This document shows positions 16,889 to 27,889 of a DNA stretch of 64,000 nt, one piece after another (position 1 is the stretch's first letter; the number at the start of each line of letters is the position of its first letter). Position numbers and translations under genes: made by a program. The stretch is taken from assembly GCF_050015995.1 (NCBI RefSeq), contig NZ_JBNHEP010000170.1:9973-73972 (forward strand), read 5' to 3'. Source of the stretch: Trichodesmium sp050015995. Lineage in GTDB: Bacteria; Cyanobacteriota; Cyanobacteriia; Cyanobacteriales; Microcoleaceae. Under the pieces are notes generated by a model. It had not been told where the DNA came from and ran no database searches. It worked only from the letters and a program-made list of their open reading frames with translations.

Positions 16889-16956
16889 AGAATAACAAAC
16901 CTAAACTACTGTTAATTTTCGTTCTTAAAAAATTCCAAAACTCACCATTAATTAAC

Positions 16957-18330
16957 ATGAAATCAATCAAAGGCTCGAATACACTACCCTTCTTTCGGAG
17001 ACTGCAATTGGTTGTCGCTCCACTCAATACTCTTGAATCCTATGCCAAGAAGTATGGAGATATTTTTACAATGATAACTTCTGCAGGTGAAGTTGTATGT
17101 GTCACCAGTCCACAAGCTTTGCAGGAGATATTGACAAAGGATAATAATAAGTATGAAGCTCCTGGTACTAAAATTTTACAACCAATATTTGGAGAATACT
17201 CAATGTTGTCCTTAGAAGGCGATCGCCACCGCCGAGAACGCAAATTATTAATGCCACCCTTTCATGGGGACAGAATGCGGAACTATGGTGAATTAATCTG
17301 TAATATCACCAAAGAAGCAGCCAGCAACTTAACAGTGAGTCAAACATTTATTGCCCGTAAACTGATGCAAGAAATTACGATACAGGTGATACTCCAAGCT
17401 GTGTTTGGTCTATATGATAGCCCCCGCTTATCACAAATTAAGTCAATGTTGGGAGATTTTCTTGAACTCACAGCCTCTCCACTTCGAGCTAGTTTATTAT
17501 TTTTTCCCTGGTTGCAAAAGGATTTAGGTCCTTGGAGTCCTTGGGGTAAGTATCAGCGTCAACAACAAAAACTTAATGAACTCCTATATACAGAAATTGC
17601 TACTCGTCGCTCTCAACTAGATCCGAATCGTACTGATATCCTGACTTTAATGCTATTAGCACGAGATGAAGAAGGTCAAGGTATGACAGACCAAGAAATT
17701 CGGGATGAGCTGATGACCATGTTAGTTGCAGGTCACGAAACTACTGCAACAGCTCTAGCTTGGGCAGTTTATTGGGTGCACAAACAACCACAAGTATATC
17801 AGAAATTAATGGAAGAGTTGCAAACTCTGGAAATAGATGCCGATCCCATGACAATTTTCCGTTTACCCTATCTCACAGCAGTTTGCCAGGAAACCTTACG
17901 AATATATCCGGTGGCAATTTTAACATTTCCTCGTCGGACAAAACAACCTGTTGAGTTGGAGAGTTATGACTTGGAAGCAGGTACAATAATTCAGGGTTCT
18001 ATTTATTTGACTCATCATCGCGAAGATCTATATCCAGAACCAAAAAAGTTTAAGCCAGAGCGATTTTTAGAGAAGCAGTTTTCTCCTTATGAGTATTTGC
18101 CTTTTGGAGGTGGCAGTCGTCGTTGTTTGGGAATGGCATTAGCAAATTTTGAGATGCGGTTGGTATTGGCAACCTTATTATCTAATTTTGAGATGGAATT
18201 AGCAGAAAATCGACCAGTGAAACCTCAACGTCGAGGAATAACTTTAGGACCTGCTGGTGGAGTAAAAATGTTGATGAAAGGCGAGCGCAAGCAGGTAGAA
18301 AATAAATCTCCATCCGTTGCACTTGTATGA
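16957..18330 (+). CDS. Cytochrome P450, CYP110-like (array copy 3)
   Basis: A 457-residue P450 starting at the ATG that matches copy 2 (MKSIKGSN); an upstream in-frame start at 16870 would add residues from spacer sequence and is unlikely. I-helix AGHETTATALAW, ExxR in QETLRIYP, PERF region KFKPERFLE and heme loop YLPFGGGSRRCLGMAL are intact. It shares long identical blocks with copy 2 and with broken copy 4, notably the region around LLMPPFHGDRMRNYGEL. The C-terminal tail (QVENKSPSVALV) is also shared with copy 2. Family-level role: lipid monooxygenase of the CYP110 type. Confidence 0.9.
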   Translation: MKSIKGSNTLPFFRRLQLVVAPLNTLESYAKKYGDIFTMITSAGEVVCVTSPQALQEILTKDNNKYEAPGTKILQPIFGEYSMLSLEGDRHRRERKLLMPPFHGDRMRNYGELICNITKEAASNLTVSQTFIARKLMQEITIQVILQAVFGLYDSPRLSQIKSMLGDFLELTASPLRASLLFFPWLQKDLGPWSPWGKYQRQQQKLNELLYTEIATRRSQLDPNRTDILTLMLLARDEEGQGMTDQEIRDELMTMLVAGHETTATALAWAVYWVHKQPQVYQKLMEELQTLEIDADPMTIFRLPYLTAVCQETLRIYPVAILTFPRRTKQPVELESYDLEAGTIIQGSIYLTHHREDLYPEPKKFKPERFLEKQFSPYEYLPFGGGSRRCLGMALANFEMRLVLATLLSNFEMELAENRPVKPQRRGITLGPAGGVKMLMKGERKQVENKSPSVALV

Positions 18331-18351
18331 TATGTTGTTGAGCTATATCAA

Positions 18352-18387
18352 GTTAACAGTAGAGTAAAATACTTGCTTACTGTTAAC
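18352..18387 (+). terminator. Conserved hairpin after P450 copy 3
   Basis: GTTAACAGTA and TACTGTTAAC form a perfect 10-bp stem 21 bp after the stop, equivalent to the hairpin at 15308-15343. Confidence 0.45.
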
Positions 18388-18427
18388 TTCGGCCACTCAA
18401 TAGTCCAAAAATTGACCGCTAACTAAC

Positions 18428-19306
18428 ATGAAATCATTTAGGCTGGAGAACCTTCAGAATATTCCTAGAAGGTAAAGCAGAAAAATATGGTCGTGATTTC
18501 AGAGTAATTAATCGTTGGGAGCCAACCAGCCAAAAATGCAGTTGTTGTGGTTTTCGTGGAGGCAAACTAGACCTTCAAGTGCGAGAGTGGGAATGCCTTA
18601 ACTGTGGTGCCAAACACGATCGCGATACCAACGCAGCAATAAATATATTAGTCGCGGGCGGGCAGTCCGAGACACTAAACGGACGTGGAGGCAAGCGTAA
18701 CCCACCCCCATCCCCTCCCGGGAGGGGAGCAAGAGGGGTGGGTGCAGCAGCCAATGAGACGTCAACCCGCCGAGGAGCTACGGCTCGGTAGGAATCCCCG
18801 TGCCTTTAGGCCGGGGAGGATGTCAACATAGTAACTTTTTCTGGTAAAAAATTAGTGGTAGTAAACAACCCAAAAGACCTACAGGAAGTATTGACAAAAG
18901 ATAACGTAAATTATTAATGCCTCCTTTTCATGGCGACAAAATGCGGAACTATGGTGAATTAATCTGTGACATCACCAAGCAAGCAGCCAGCAATTTAACA
19001 GTGGGGAAAAAATTCATTGCTCGTCAAATGATGCAAGAAATTACGATGCAGGTAATACTACAAGCTGTGTTTGGTTTATATGATAGTCCTAGGTTATCAC
19101 AAATCAAGTCAATGTTGGTAGATTGGCTAGAACTTACAGCTTCTCCGCTTCGAGCTAGTTTATTATTCTTTCCTTGGTTGCAGAAGGATTGGGGTGCTTG
19201 GAGTCCTTGGGGTCAATATCAGCGCCTACTTCAAAAACTAGATGAACTTCTCTATACAGAAATTAACGAGCATCGCGCTCAACTAGATCCAAATCGTATG
19301 TTAATT
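18428..19306 (+). pseudogene. Broken fourth CYP110-like P450
   Basis: Starts like copies 2 and 3 (ATGAAATCA at 18428) but a tnpB relic (18437-18826) replaces about the next 35 codons. Then SGKKLVVVNNPKDLQEVLTKDN is readable, a deletion of roughly 45 codons with a frame change follows, and RKLLMPPFHGDKMRNYGEL onward is open from 18917. Similarity stops after AQLDPNR (about 19300). The next bases, TTAATTTTTCCTCTTAAAAA, match the spacer that precedes P450 starts rather than P450 coding sequence, so the I-helix and heme loop were lost by a recombination that joined this copy to the upstream spacer of a vanished fifth copy. It cannot make an active enzyme. Confidence 0.85.
18437..18826 (+). mobile_element. 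tnpB: IS200/IS605 relic: TnpB C-terminus and omegaRNA-like end
   Basis: An open frame to the stop at 18791 encodes GKAEKYGRDFRVINRW, then the zinc ribbon (KCSCCG and CLNCG) and HDRDTNAAINIL of TnpB. Beyond it lies the 3' region: CAGTCCGAGACACTAAACGG, a CGGCTCGGT hairpin arm, CCCCG-loop-CGGGG at 18796-18816 and a terminal GGATGTCAA, where the element ends and P450 sequence resumes. A CCCCTCCCGGGAGGGG palindrome (about 18709-18726) is inserted in this copy. The same 3' block occurs reversed at 54323-54560. TnpB nuclease domains are missing, but the guide-RNA scaffold part is largely kept. Confidence 0.75.
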
Positions 19307-19638
19307 TTTCCTCTTAAAAAAATCCAAAAATTCACCAAATGCAAAAGAGAGAACCTAACGAAAACTTTATTCCAGCACCAGCAATAAATAACTGTGCTTG
19401 TAAAACTCCTGCTAAATAATAATTTTGAAGTATTTTACCACATTTTTTTCAAAAGTGCCAGATAGAAAAATTTGAAAATTTTGTCTTGTGGAGCGGAGAG
19501 CTTGGGATTCATTTCATCTGTCATCAGGTTGTATGCAAAAGTCATGTGACAAAAAAATAGATTCGTAAATTTTTCTTTGTATAGCTTGACTTCAGCAAAA
19601 CTTTGTTCTAAACTCAAAAAGTGTGAGTTCTAAAGTAA

Positions 19639-19895
19639 GAGACTGTTTGTAAAATAAGTATTAAGAGAACATGCGAGTGACTAAAATCTAAAAGCGGTAA
19701 TACTTCAAGAGATTGAAATTTGGTAGGTAGAGAAGTATTCAGTACATATATTCCTAGATTTTTAAGCGACAAATATTTGTCTTGATTTCTTCCTCCTTAT
19801 TCCCTATTCCCTATTCCCTATTCCCTGTTCCCTGTTCCCTGTTCCCTGTTCCCTGTTCCCTATCTCCTTTTTATATTTCCTTTACAAACAATCTC
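19639..19895. repeat. MITE with GAGAYTGTTTGTAAA ends and TAA duplication
   Basis: GAGACTGTTTGTAAA at 19639 and TTTACAAACAATCTC ending at 19895 are inverted repeats with one mismatch; TAA stands on both sides (19636-19638 and 19896-19898). The core includes the heptad array at 19800-19863. The 3-bp TNA target fits an IS5-group mobiliser. Confidence 0.65.
19800..19863. repeat. Heptanucleotide tandem array (TCCCTRT)9
   Basis: Nine head-to-tail heptamers TCCCTAT or TCCCTGT, a short tandemly repeated repetitive (STRR) array of the kind known from filamentous cyanobacteria. It lies inside a MITE. Confidence 0.85.
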
Positions 19896-20017
19896 TAAGA
19901 GATTATGAATTTAATACACATTATATTAAAATAAAAATAGATTAAAAAAAATCATTTTTTTAGAAGATAACTGAGTAGTAATAAATTTTACTAATCAGGA
20001 ATATTAAAATTATTATC

Positions 20018-23000
20018 ATGGTATCTAACAAAATTCTCATGGCATCTAACCAAAAAATTATTGAATCATTGGATAGCTCTACTGCAAAAAAAACAGTAAA
20101 AGAGATAGTTTTCATAGACTCTCATGTAGATAACTATCAAGATTTCGTCACAGAAGTTTCATCAGGAACAAAAGTATTTATTATTGAACCAAATGATGAT
20201 GGTGTTCAACAGATAACCAAAGTTATAAACCAATATTCTCAAATATCATCTATACATATAATTTCTCATGGTTCTCCAGGGTGCTTATATCTAGGTAATA
20301 GTCAGTTAAATATTAATAACATTAACAATAATTACTCCGCAGCATTAAAAAGTTGGCCTGTTACTAATATATTATTATATGGTTGTAATCTAGCTTCTGG
20401 GGATGCAGGTGCAGAATTTTTAGAAAAGTTGCACAAACTTACAGGAGCAAATATTGCAGCTTCTGGTAAAGCAACGGGTAGTTCTGCTTTGGGTGGAAAC
20501 TGGGATTTAGAAGTTACAAAAGGTGAGATAGAAGTTAGTTTACCATTCAGCGATCGGATTAAAAATCAATGGGAGCATATTCTCGATCCTTTTGAAGATC
20601 AGCCTTATTTTTTCCAAGTTATTGCAGGTCAGCTCAATGTATTCAACCCCAAGACACTTAGCTATATTGCTGTAGGGGAGACTTACGCTCCTGGATATAA
20701 TGCAGCAGGATTTAATAGGCAAGACAATTTTATTTATGGAATTGAAGGTGTAAATGGAGCGCTAGAGGATTCAGGAGATGTTATTCGTATTCATTCTGAT
20801 GGAACAGTCGATAACCTATCTATTACTGTAACAGGAACAGTTCAATTAAACTCAGGGGATGTAGACGATGACAATAATTTATGGGTAAGGACAGGTAATA
20901 CACAACTAACCAGAATCAATCTTGAAACTGGAGATCAAACTCCTTTTAATCTTAGCGGACCTAGCTTATTGAATGTTGTAGATATAATCTACAACGATAA
21001 TGATAACGATGAGGGACGAAAATTCTACGGAGCTGACAGCAATGGCAATATCTATACTATAGATCCATTTGGAGGGACTATTACTGCAAGTCAAGCAGTT
21101 GATTTGCCAGAAGGCAATGCTTATGGTGCTGCTTGGACTGACAAAGAGCGGAATCTGTTCCTTAGCCGAAATAACACAGGAGAGTTGTACCGGATCAATG
21201 ATTACACTACTACTAACCCGACAGCTGAATTAATTAACACAGTAGATGATCCAACAAATCGTAACGATGGAATGTCAGATCCGCGGCAACCAGACCCAAC
21301 AAATGTCTGGTTTGTCGATCCTAATTTTGACCCTAATCTTGAAAGAATTCCTGATAGTAATGATCTTTTTGATCACCAAACTACTTTTACCGAAGATACA
21401 ACACCTGTAAATATAGTAGTTGCAGAGAGTGTCTCGATCTCAGATTTTCTTGGTGTAAGAGAGAATGACAATGATACTGTTCAAGGTTTTATAAGTAGGG
21501 CTAATATTACCCTGGATAATCCTCAAGATACAGATGTATTACAGGTGGACGAAAATGCCTTACCTCCTAATATTGATGTTGTTTTTGAATCTGATGATTC
21601 TATTACTTTGGTAGATGATGGAAATCTTACTACAACAACAGTAGATTTTGAAAATGCTCTTAAAGCTGTTACATTTAATAATACTGATGATACTCCAGAC
21701 ACGACTCCAAGAGAAATAGATATTCAGATATTTGACTCCAGAAGTGAAGGAGGAAATACATCTACCGTAACAATTGATGTCATTCCTGCTAATGATGCTC
21801 CTGCTTTTGTCAACCTAGATGATACTCCCACTTATGCTGTAGGTGGTGAGGCAGTTGTTCTAGACAGTGATGCCACAATTACTGACCCAGAATTAGATGA
21901 GAGAGATAACTACAACGGTGCTACCTTAACCTTGGCCAGAAATGGTGGAGCAAATAGTGAAGATGTATTTAGTAGTACATCAGGAGACTTAACAGAAGGT
22001 GCAGACCTAACAGTAGGTGGTACGGTTATTGGTACAGTTACGACTAATAGTGGTGGAACATTAATACTATCATTTAATGGTAATGCTACTACAGCTTTAG
22101 TTAATCAAGCATTACAACAGATAACTTATAGTAATACAGGTACTAGCACAGAAGCAGTAACCATTGATTACACTATTAATGATGGTAATACAGCAGATGA
22201 TGACCAAGGTATAGGAGGAGCATTAGAAGGGACTGGTTCTATTACTGTTAATATTGAAGCAAATGTTCCTCCAGTAGTCAATAGCAGTGCTATTACCGTA
22301 GACGAAGCCAGTCAAGACACAGGATTAGGACTAACAGCTCCCACGGACGCAGATGGAGACACCCTAACCATCACAGTCACCGGACTGCCCACATTAGGTC
22401 AAGTCACCAAAGCAGACGGTACAGTAGTCAACAACGGAGATACATTAACATCAGAAGAACTGACAGGACTACTCTATGACGCCCCTGCAGACTACAACGG
22501 AACAGACGACCCCGGAGACTTTACCTATAATGTTAGTGACGGTACAGAAACAGTATCCGGTAGCACAGACATAACAATTAATCCAATCAACGACCCCCCC
22601 ACATTAGACTTAGACGGAGACGACAGCAGTGGAGCGACAGAGAACAACTACACAACAACCTTCACAGAAGGAACTCCAGTAGCCATAGGAGACACTGATG
22701 TAGTCATCACAGACGTAGACGACACCAACATAGAATCAGCCACAATAACATTAACCAACCGACCAGACGGAGATACAGTAGAAAGCTTATCAGTAAATGG
22801 CACAGTACCAACAGGAATAACAGCAAGTAGTTATGACCAAGCCACAGGAACAATAACACTAACAGGAAGTGCCACACTAGCCAACTATCAGACGGCAATA
22901 GCCCAAATAGAATACAATAATACCTCAACAAATCCCAACACCACAGCTCGCAGTGTAACAGTAGTAGTCAACGATGGGGATAGCGACAGCAACACAGCAA

Positions 23001-26000
23001 CAACCACAATTAATCTTACTGCAACCAACAGTCCTCCCACATTAGATTTAGACGGAGACGACAGCAGTGGAGCGACAGAGAACAACTACACAACAACCTT
23101 CACAGAAGGAACTCCAGTAGCCATAGGAGACACTGATGTAGTCATCACAGACGTAGACGACACCAACATAGAGTCAGCCACAATCGTATTAACCAACCGA
23201 CCAGACACAGATACAGTAGAAAGCTTATCAGTCAATGGCACACTACCAACAGGAATAACAGCAAGTAGCTATGACCAAGCAACAGGAACAATAACACTAA
23301 CAGGAAGTGCCACACTAGCGGACTATCAGACAGCCATAGCTCAAATAGAATACAATAATACCTCAACAAATCCCAACACCACAGCTCGTAGCGTGACAGT
23401 AGTAGTCAACGATGGGGATAGCAACAGCAACACAGCAACAACCACAATTAATCTTACTGCAACCAACAGTCCTCCCACATTAGATTTAGACGGAGACGAC
23501 AGCAGTGGAGCGACAGAGAACAACTACACAACAACCTTCACAGAAGGAACTCCAGTAGCCATAGGAGACACTGATGTAGTCATCACAGACGTAGACGACA
23601 CCAACATAGAGTCAGCCACAATCGTATTAACCAACCGACCAGACACAGATACAGTAGAAAGCTTATCAGTCAATGGCACACTACCAACAGGAATAACAGC
23701 AAGTAGCTATGACCAAGCAACAGGAACAATAACACTAACAGGAAGTGCCACACTAGCGGACTATCAGACAGCCATAGCTCAAATAGAATACAATAATACC
23801 TCAACAAATCCCAACACCACAGCTCGTAGCGTGACAGTAGTAGTCAACGATGGTGATGACAATAGCAACACAGCAACAACCACAATAAATATTACTCCAG
23901 TCAACGAACCGCCAGTAGCAGTAGATGATAGCATTGTCACCCCCCCTGACACAGCAGTAACATTCAACATCACCAACAACGACAGTGACAGTGACGGAAC
24001 ACTAGACCTAACAACAGTAGACCTAGACCCGAGCACAACAGAAAGAGACACAACACGAACAGTAGCAGGAGAAGGAACTTACACAGTAGACGATAGTGGC
24101 AACGTAACCTTCACCCCAGAAGCCAACTTCGTAGGTACAACAACACCAATAATCTACACAGTAGCAGACAACGAAGGGGCAACTTCCAACGAAGCTAATA
24201 TTAGTGTGAGGATAAATGATCCAGCAGCCAACGATGACACAGCAGAAACAAACGAAGATACACCAGTAACATTCAATATCACCGAAAACGACAGTGGCAG
24301 TGACAGCACAATAGACCCAAGCACAGTAGACCTAGACCCAAGCACAACAGACAGAGAAACAACACGAACAGTAACAGGAGAAGGAACCTACACAGTAGAT
24401 GATAGTGGCAACGTCACCTTCACTCCAGTTGCAGGTTTTGTAGGTACAACAACACCAATAACCTACACAGTAGCAGACAACGAAGGGGCAACATCAAACA
24501 GTGCCAATATTACAGTTACAGTCAATAATGTTAACCAACCCCCAGTAGCAGAAGATGACAGTGAAGAAACAGACGAAGGAACTCCCATAACCTTCAATAT
24601 TACCAACAACGACAGTGANNNNNNNNNNNNNNNNNNNNNNNNNNNNNNNNNNNNNNNNNNNNNNNNNNNNNNNNNNNNNNNNNNNNNNNNNNNNNNNNNN
24701 NNNNNNNNNNNNNNNNNNAAGAAACAGACGAAGGAACTCCCATAACCTTCAATATTACCAACAACGACAGTGATAGCGATGGGGAACTAGACCTAACAAC
24801 AGTAGACCTAGACCCAAGTACACCAGAAAGAGAAACAACAAGAACAGTAGAAGGAGAAGGAACTTACACAGTAGATGATGAAGGAAACCTCACCTTCACT
24901 CCAGAAACAGGTTTTGTCGGAACAGGAGGTATAACCTACACAGTAGCAGACAACGAAGGGGCAACATCAAACAGTGCCAATATTACAGTTACAGTCAATA
25001 ATGTTAACCAACCCCCAGTAGCAGAAGATGACAGTGAAGAAACAGACGAAGGAACTCCCATAACCTTCAATATTACCAACAACGACAGTGACAGCGATGG
25101 GGAACTAGACCTGACAACAGTAGACCTAGACCCAAGTACAACAGACAGAGAAACGACACGAACAGTAGCAGAAGAAGGAACTTACACAGTAGATGATAGT
25201 GGCAACGTAACCTTTGCTCCAGTTGCAGGTTTTGTGGGTACGGGAGGTATAACCTACACAGTAGCAGACAACGAAGGGGCAACATCCAATGAAGCCAATA
25301 TAACAGTCACAGTCAATAATGTTCCAACTCCGACTCCAACTCCAGAAAATATACCCCCAGTAGCAGAAGATGACAGTGCTGAAACCAACGAAGGAACCCC
25401 AGTCACATTCAATATCACCAATAACGACAGTGATAGCGATGGGGAACTAGACCTGAAAACAGTAGATCTAAACCCAAATTCAAAAGAAAGGGAAACAACA
25501 CGAACAATAGCAGGAGAAGGAACCTACCAAGTAGACGATAGTGGCAACGTAACCTTTACTCCAGAAGCAGATTTTGTTGGCAACACATCTATCCGCTATA
25601 TAGTGGCAGACAACGATGCCGGATTCTCAAATCAAGCAAATATTCAAGTCACAGTCAACAATGTTCCAACTCCGACTCCGACTCCAACTCCAGTTCCAAC
25701 ACAACCACCTATAGATATTGACCTTTCATGTCCCCCTGCTCCAACTATAGAACTTGTAAACTTACCTGCTATGCCATCTATTGTTCTCAATTCAGGTGAG
25801 TTTGAACAGGTACAATTTGGTACTGAAGGTAATGACTTTATCTTTAGTAATGGATTTAATGAAGCTGTTGATGCTTTAGGTGGTAACGATACGATAGAAG
25901 GTATTGATGGTCCTGATATCTTGTTTGGCGGTGAGGGTAATGACTCAATTTTTTCCGATCGTGGTCAAGACTTTGTAAATGGTAAGGAAGAAAATGATAC

Positions 26001-27114
26001 CATCTTTGGAGGTAAGGAAGATGATAGTATTCGTGGAGGTAAAGGAGACGATGAAATCTGGGGTGATATAGGCAATGATATTATCTTAGGTGAAAATGGT
26101 GATGATATTCTTTGGGGTGGTACTGCAGGTGGTACTGATAAAGACGTATTTGGTAGTGATACCATTGTCGGCGGTAGTGGTAATGACTCAATTAACGGCA
26201 ACCGTAGTAATGACTTACTGATAGGTGATATAGGATCTGATAGCATTCGTGGTGGAAAAGAAAGCGATACTATGTTCGGAGGAGAAGGTGACGATATGCT
26301 TATGGGCGAAAATGGCGATGATTTTATTGTTGCCGATCCCGTATCGAATTCTTCAGAAGCAGCTATTGGAGCAGATTCTGTTTATGGAGGTTTGGGTAAT
26401 GATGTCCTAGCAGCTAGTCGTGGTGACGATATTATGTTTGGAGGTGACGATAATGACTTCATGTATGGAGGTAAGGATAATGATTCAATGTTGGGAGAAG
26501 AAGGCAACGATACTCTCTTAGGACAGGAAGGAAATGACACAATCTTTGGTGGTAACACGACTCTAATTGAGGTTGATTTATTAGGTCAAGATTTAATTGA
26601 TGGTGGTGCAGGAGATGACTTCCTCAGTGGCAACCATGCTGAAGATACTATTATTAGTGGTACTGGTAATGATACGGCACGAGGTGGTAAAGGTGATGAC
26701 AACCTATATGGTGGAGCTGGAGACGATGTTCTCTTTGGAGATCAAGGCAATGACACTATCTGTGGAGATGAAGGTAATGACAGCATATTTGGTAATGCTG
26801 GTGATGATATTCTCTTTGGTGATGATGGTGACGATCTGCTAGATGGTGGGGAAGGTAACAATACATTAATTGGTGGTAGTGGTAGCGATCGCTTCGTGCT
26901 AAACCTGGATCAGGGGTTAGACTTCATTGCTGACTTCAATATTAATGAAGATTTCGTAGTTTTAGATGATGGGTTAGTTTTAGACCCACAACAGTTAACT
27001 ATTGAAAACGTTGACAACAATACTCAAATATTATTGGATAATCAACTTTTGGTTACCCTAGAAAATATTGTTATTAGTGAAGAACAAATCATAAGTCAGT
27101 TAACTAATATCTAA
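20018..27114 (+). CDS. Giant DUF4347-cadherin-like-RTX exoprotein (assembly gap inside)
   Basis: One gene, split only by 100 N at 24619-24718. N-terminal ~190 residues are DUF4347 (EIVFIDSHVDNYQDF; IISHGSPGCLYLG; LLYGCNLASGDAG). Then a beta-propeller-like stretch, a long set of cadherin/VCBS-like domains (three near-identical 146-residue repeats at 22603-23916; about five ~100-residue repeats with FNITNNDSDSDG and YTVADNEGATSN), two Thr-Pro linkers (VPTPTPTP), and about 300 residues of RTX calcium-binding nonapeptides (GGxGxDxxxG, 25830-26900). No Sec signal is seen; RTX proteins leave by type I secretion with a C-terminal signal. Likely a surface adhesin or secreted matrix protein. The frame after the gap continues from 24719 to 27114; copy number within the gap is unknown. 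No secretion genes are adjacent. Confidence 0.85.
22603..23916 (+). repeat. Three tandem 438-bp repeats in exoprotein gene
   Basis: Units start at 22603, 23041 and 23479 (period 438 bp, 146 codons). Copies 2 and 3 are almost base-for-base identical, including silent positions; copy 1 differs at scattered sites. Each encodes SPPTLDLDGDDSSGATENN and on to TTTINLTATN. Confidence 0.9.
24619..24718. other. Assembly gap (100 N)
   Basis: Exactly 100 N inside a repeat of the exoprotein gene. The sequence before and after the gap is the same repeat (GAAACAGACGAAGGAACTCC), so the gap probably hides collapsed tandem copies and its true length is unknown. Confidence 0.98.
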
Positions 27115-27122
27115 TAATTAAT

Positions 27123-27224
27123 AGACATCTCCGGAAAAGAGGGAACAGGGAACAGGGAACAGGAAGAAAGAATAGATAATTTCTGGATGAGAATTGATTT
27201 GATTTTTAATTTTCGGAGATGTCT
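27123..27224. repeat. MITE, AGACATCTCC family, copy 2
   Basis: AGACATCTCCGGAAAA and TTTTCGGAGATGTCT bound 102 bp; AAT on both sides (27120-27122, 27225-27227). The core has three GGGAACA heptamers. It begins 8 bp after the exoprotein stop. Confidence 0.8.
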
Positions 27225-27290
27225 AATAGAAGTCGCCATTACTTTTAGAACATATTGAATAACTGAAGCAACGGGATATTAATAGTCCAG

Positions 27291-27775
27291 TAGTGGCGCG
27301 TCAAGCTTGAAAATGTGGGCAAAAAAACCTAACCCAACCCCACAACTATCCCCCCTTACCCCCCTTTCAAAGGGGAGGGCTGTTTCAAAAAGTAATAAGC
27401 AGAGATTTTCGGATTCTACAGCCGTTTAGCCCTAGAAAAATCCCCAAATAATGCGATTATTTACTGATATTTGCAGGAATCAGTTAATTACTCAGGGAGT
27501 AATTATTCTGATGAGAGTAGCTCAAACGACTGAAAATTGATTAATGAACTAAAATAATTGCGGGACAAATTTGATGATTTTTCCACAAATAGTTGGGAAA
27601 TCTCCCCCCTAAACCCATCTCCCTATCTTCCCATCTCTCTTACAAGAGAATGAAACAGCTCTGCTTTTCAAAGGGGGCAAACTCTCCCCTATCAAGAGGA
27701 GGAGAAGGCTTGGGGGAGAGGTCTTCGCTCGTTGCTCGTTCAAATACCCACAATTTTAATCTAGACACGCTACTA
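27291..27775. repeat. MITE-like element, TAGTRGCGYGTC family, copy 2
   Basis: TAGTGGCGCGTCAAGC at 27291 and CTAGACACGCTACTA ending at 27775 are imperfect inverted repeats extending inward about 29 bp. The core is non-coding, with CCCCTTACCCCCCTTTC and a GGGGAGAGGTCTTCG tail shared with copy 1 at 9377-9904. Confidence 0.65.
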
Positions 27776-27889
27776 CAAATTTTATTATTGAGTAGTGTAA
27801 CTTACTCAGAGATTACTTCTGACAACTGATAACTGATACCTGATATCTGTTATAAGTAAATAAAGTTGTCTAGGATATAGAAACAATCT

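Noticed and set aside
18579..18791. 70-codon frame considered as a small zinc-ribbon protein
   Set aside because: It is the C-terminal end of a TnpB relic that continues upstream in the same frame, inserted in a broken P450; its tail encodes a palindromic repeat.
22707..24345. Long open frames on the minus strand within the exoprotein gene
   Set aside because: They repeat with the 438-bp and ~300-bp units, are hydrophobic by-products of the Thr/Asp-rich coding strand, and have no start signals.
27593..27829. 78-codon frame downstream of the exoprotein
   Set aside because: It lies largely within the TAGTRGCGYGTC MITE copy and translates repeat sequence.
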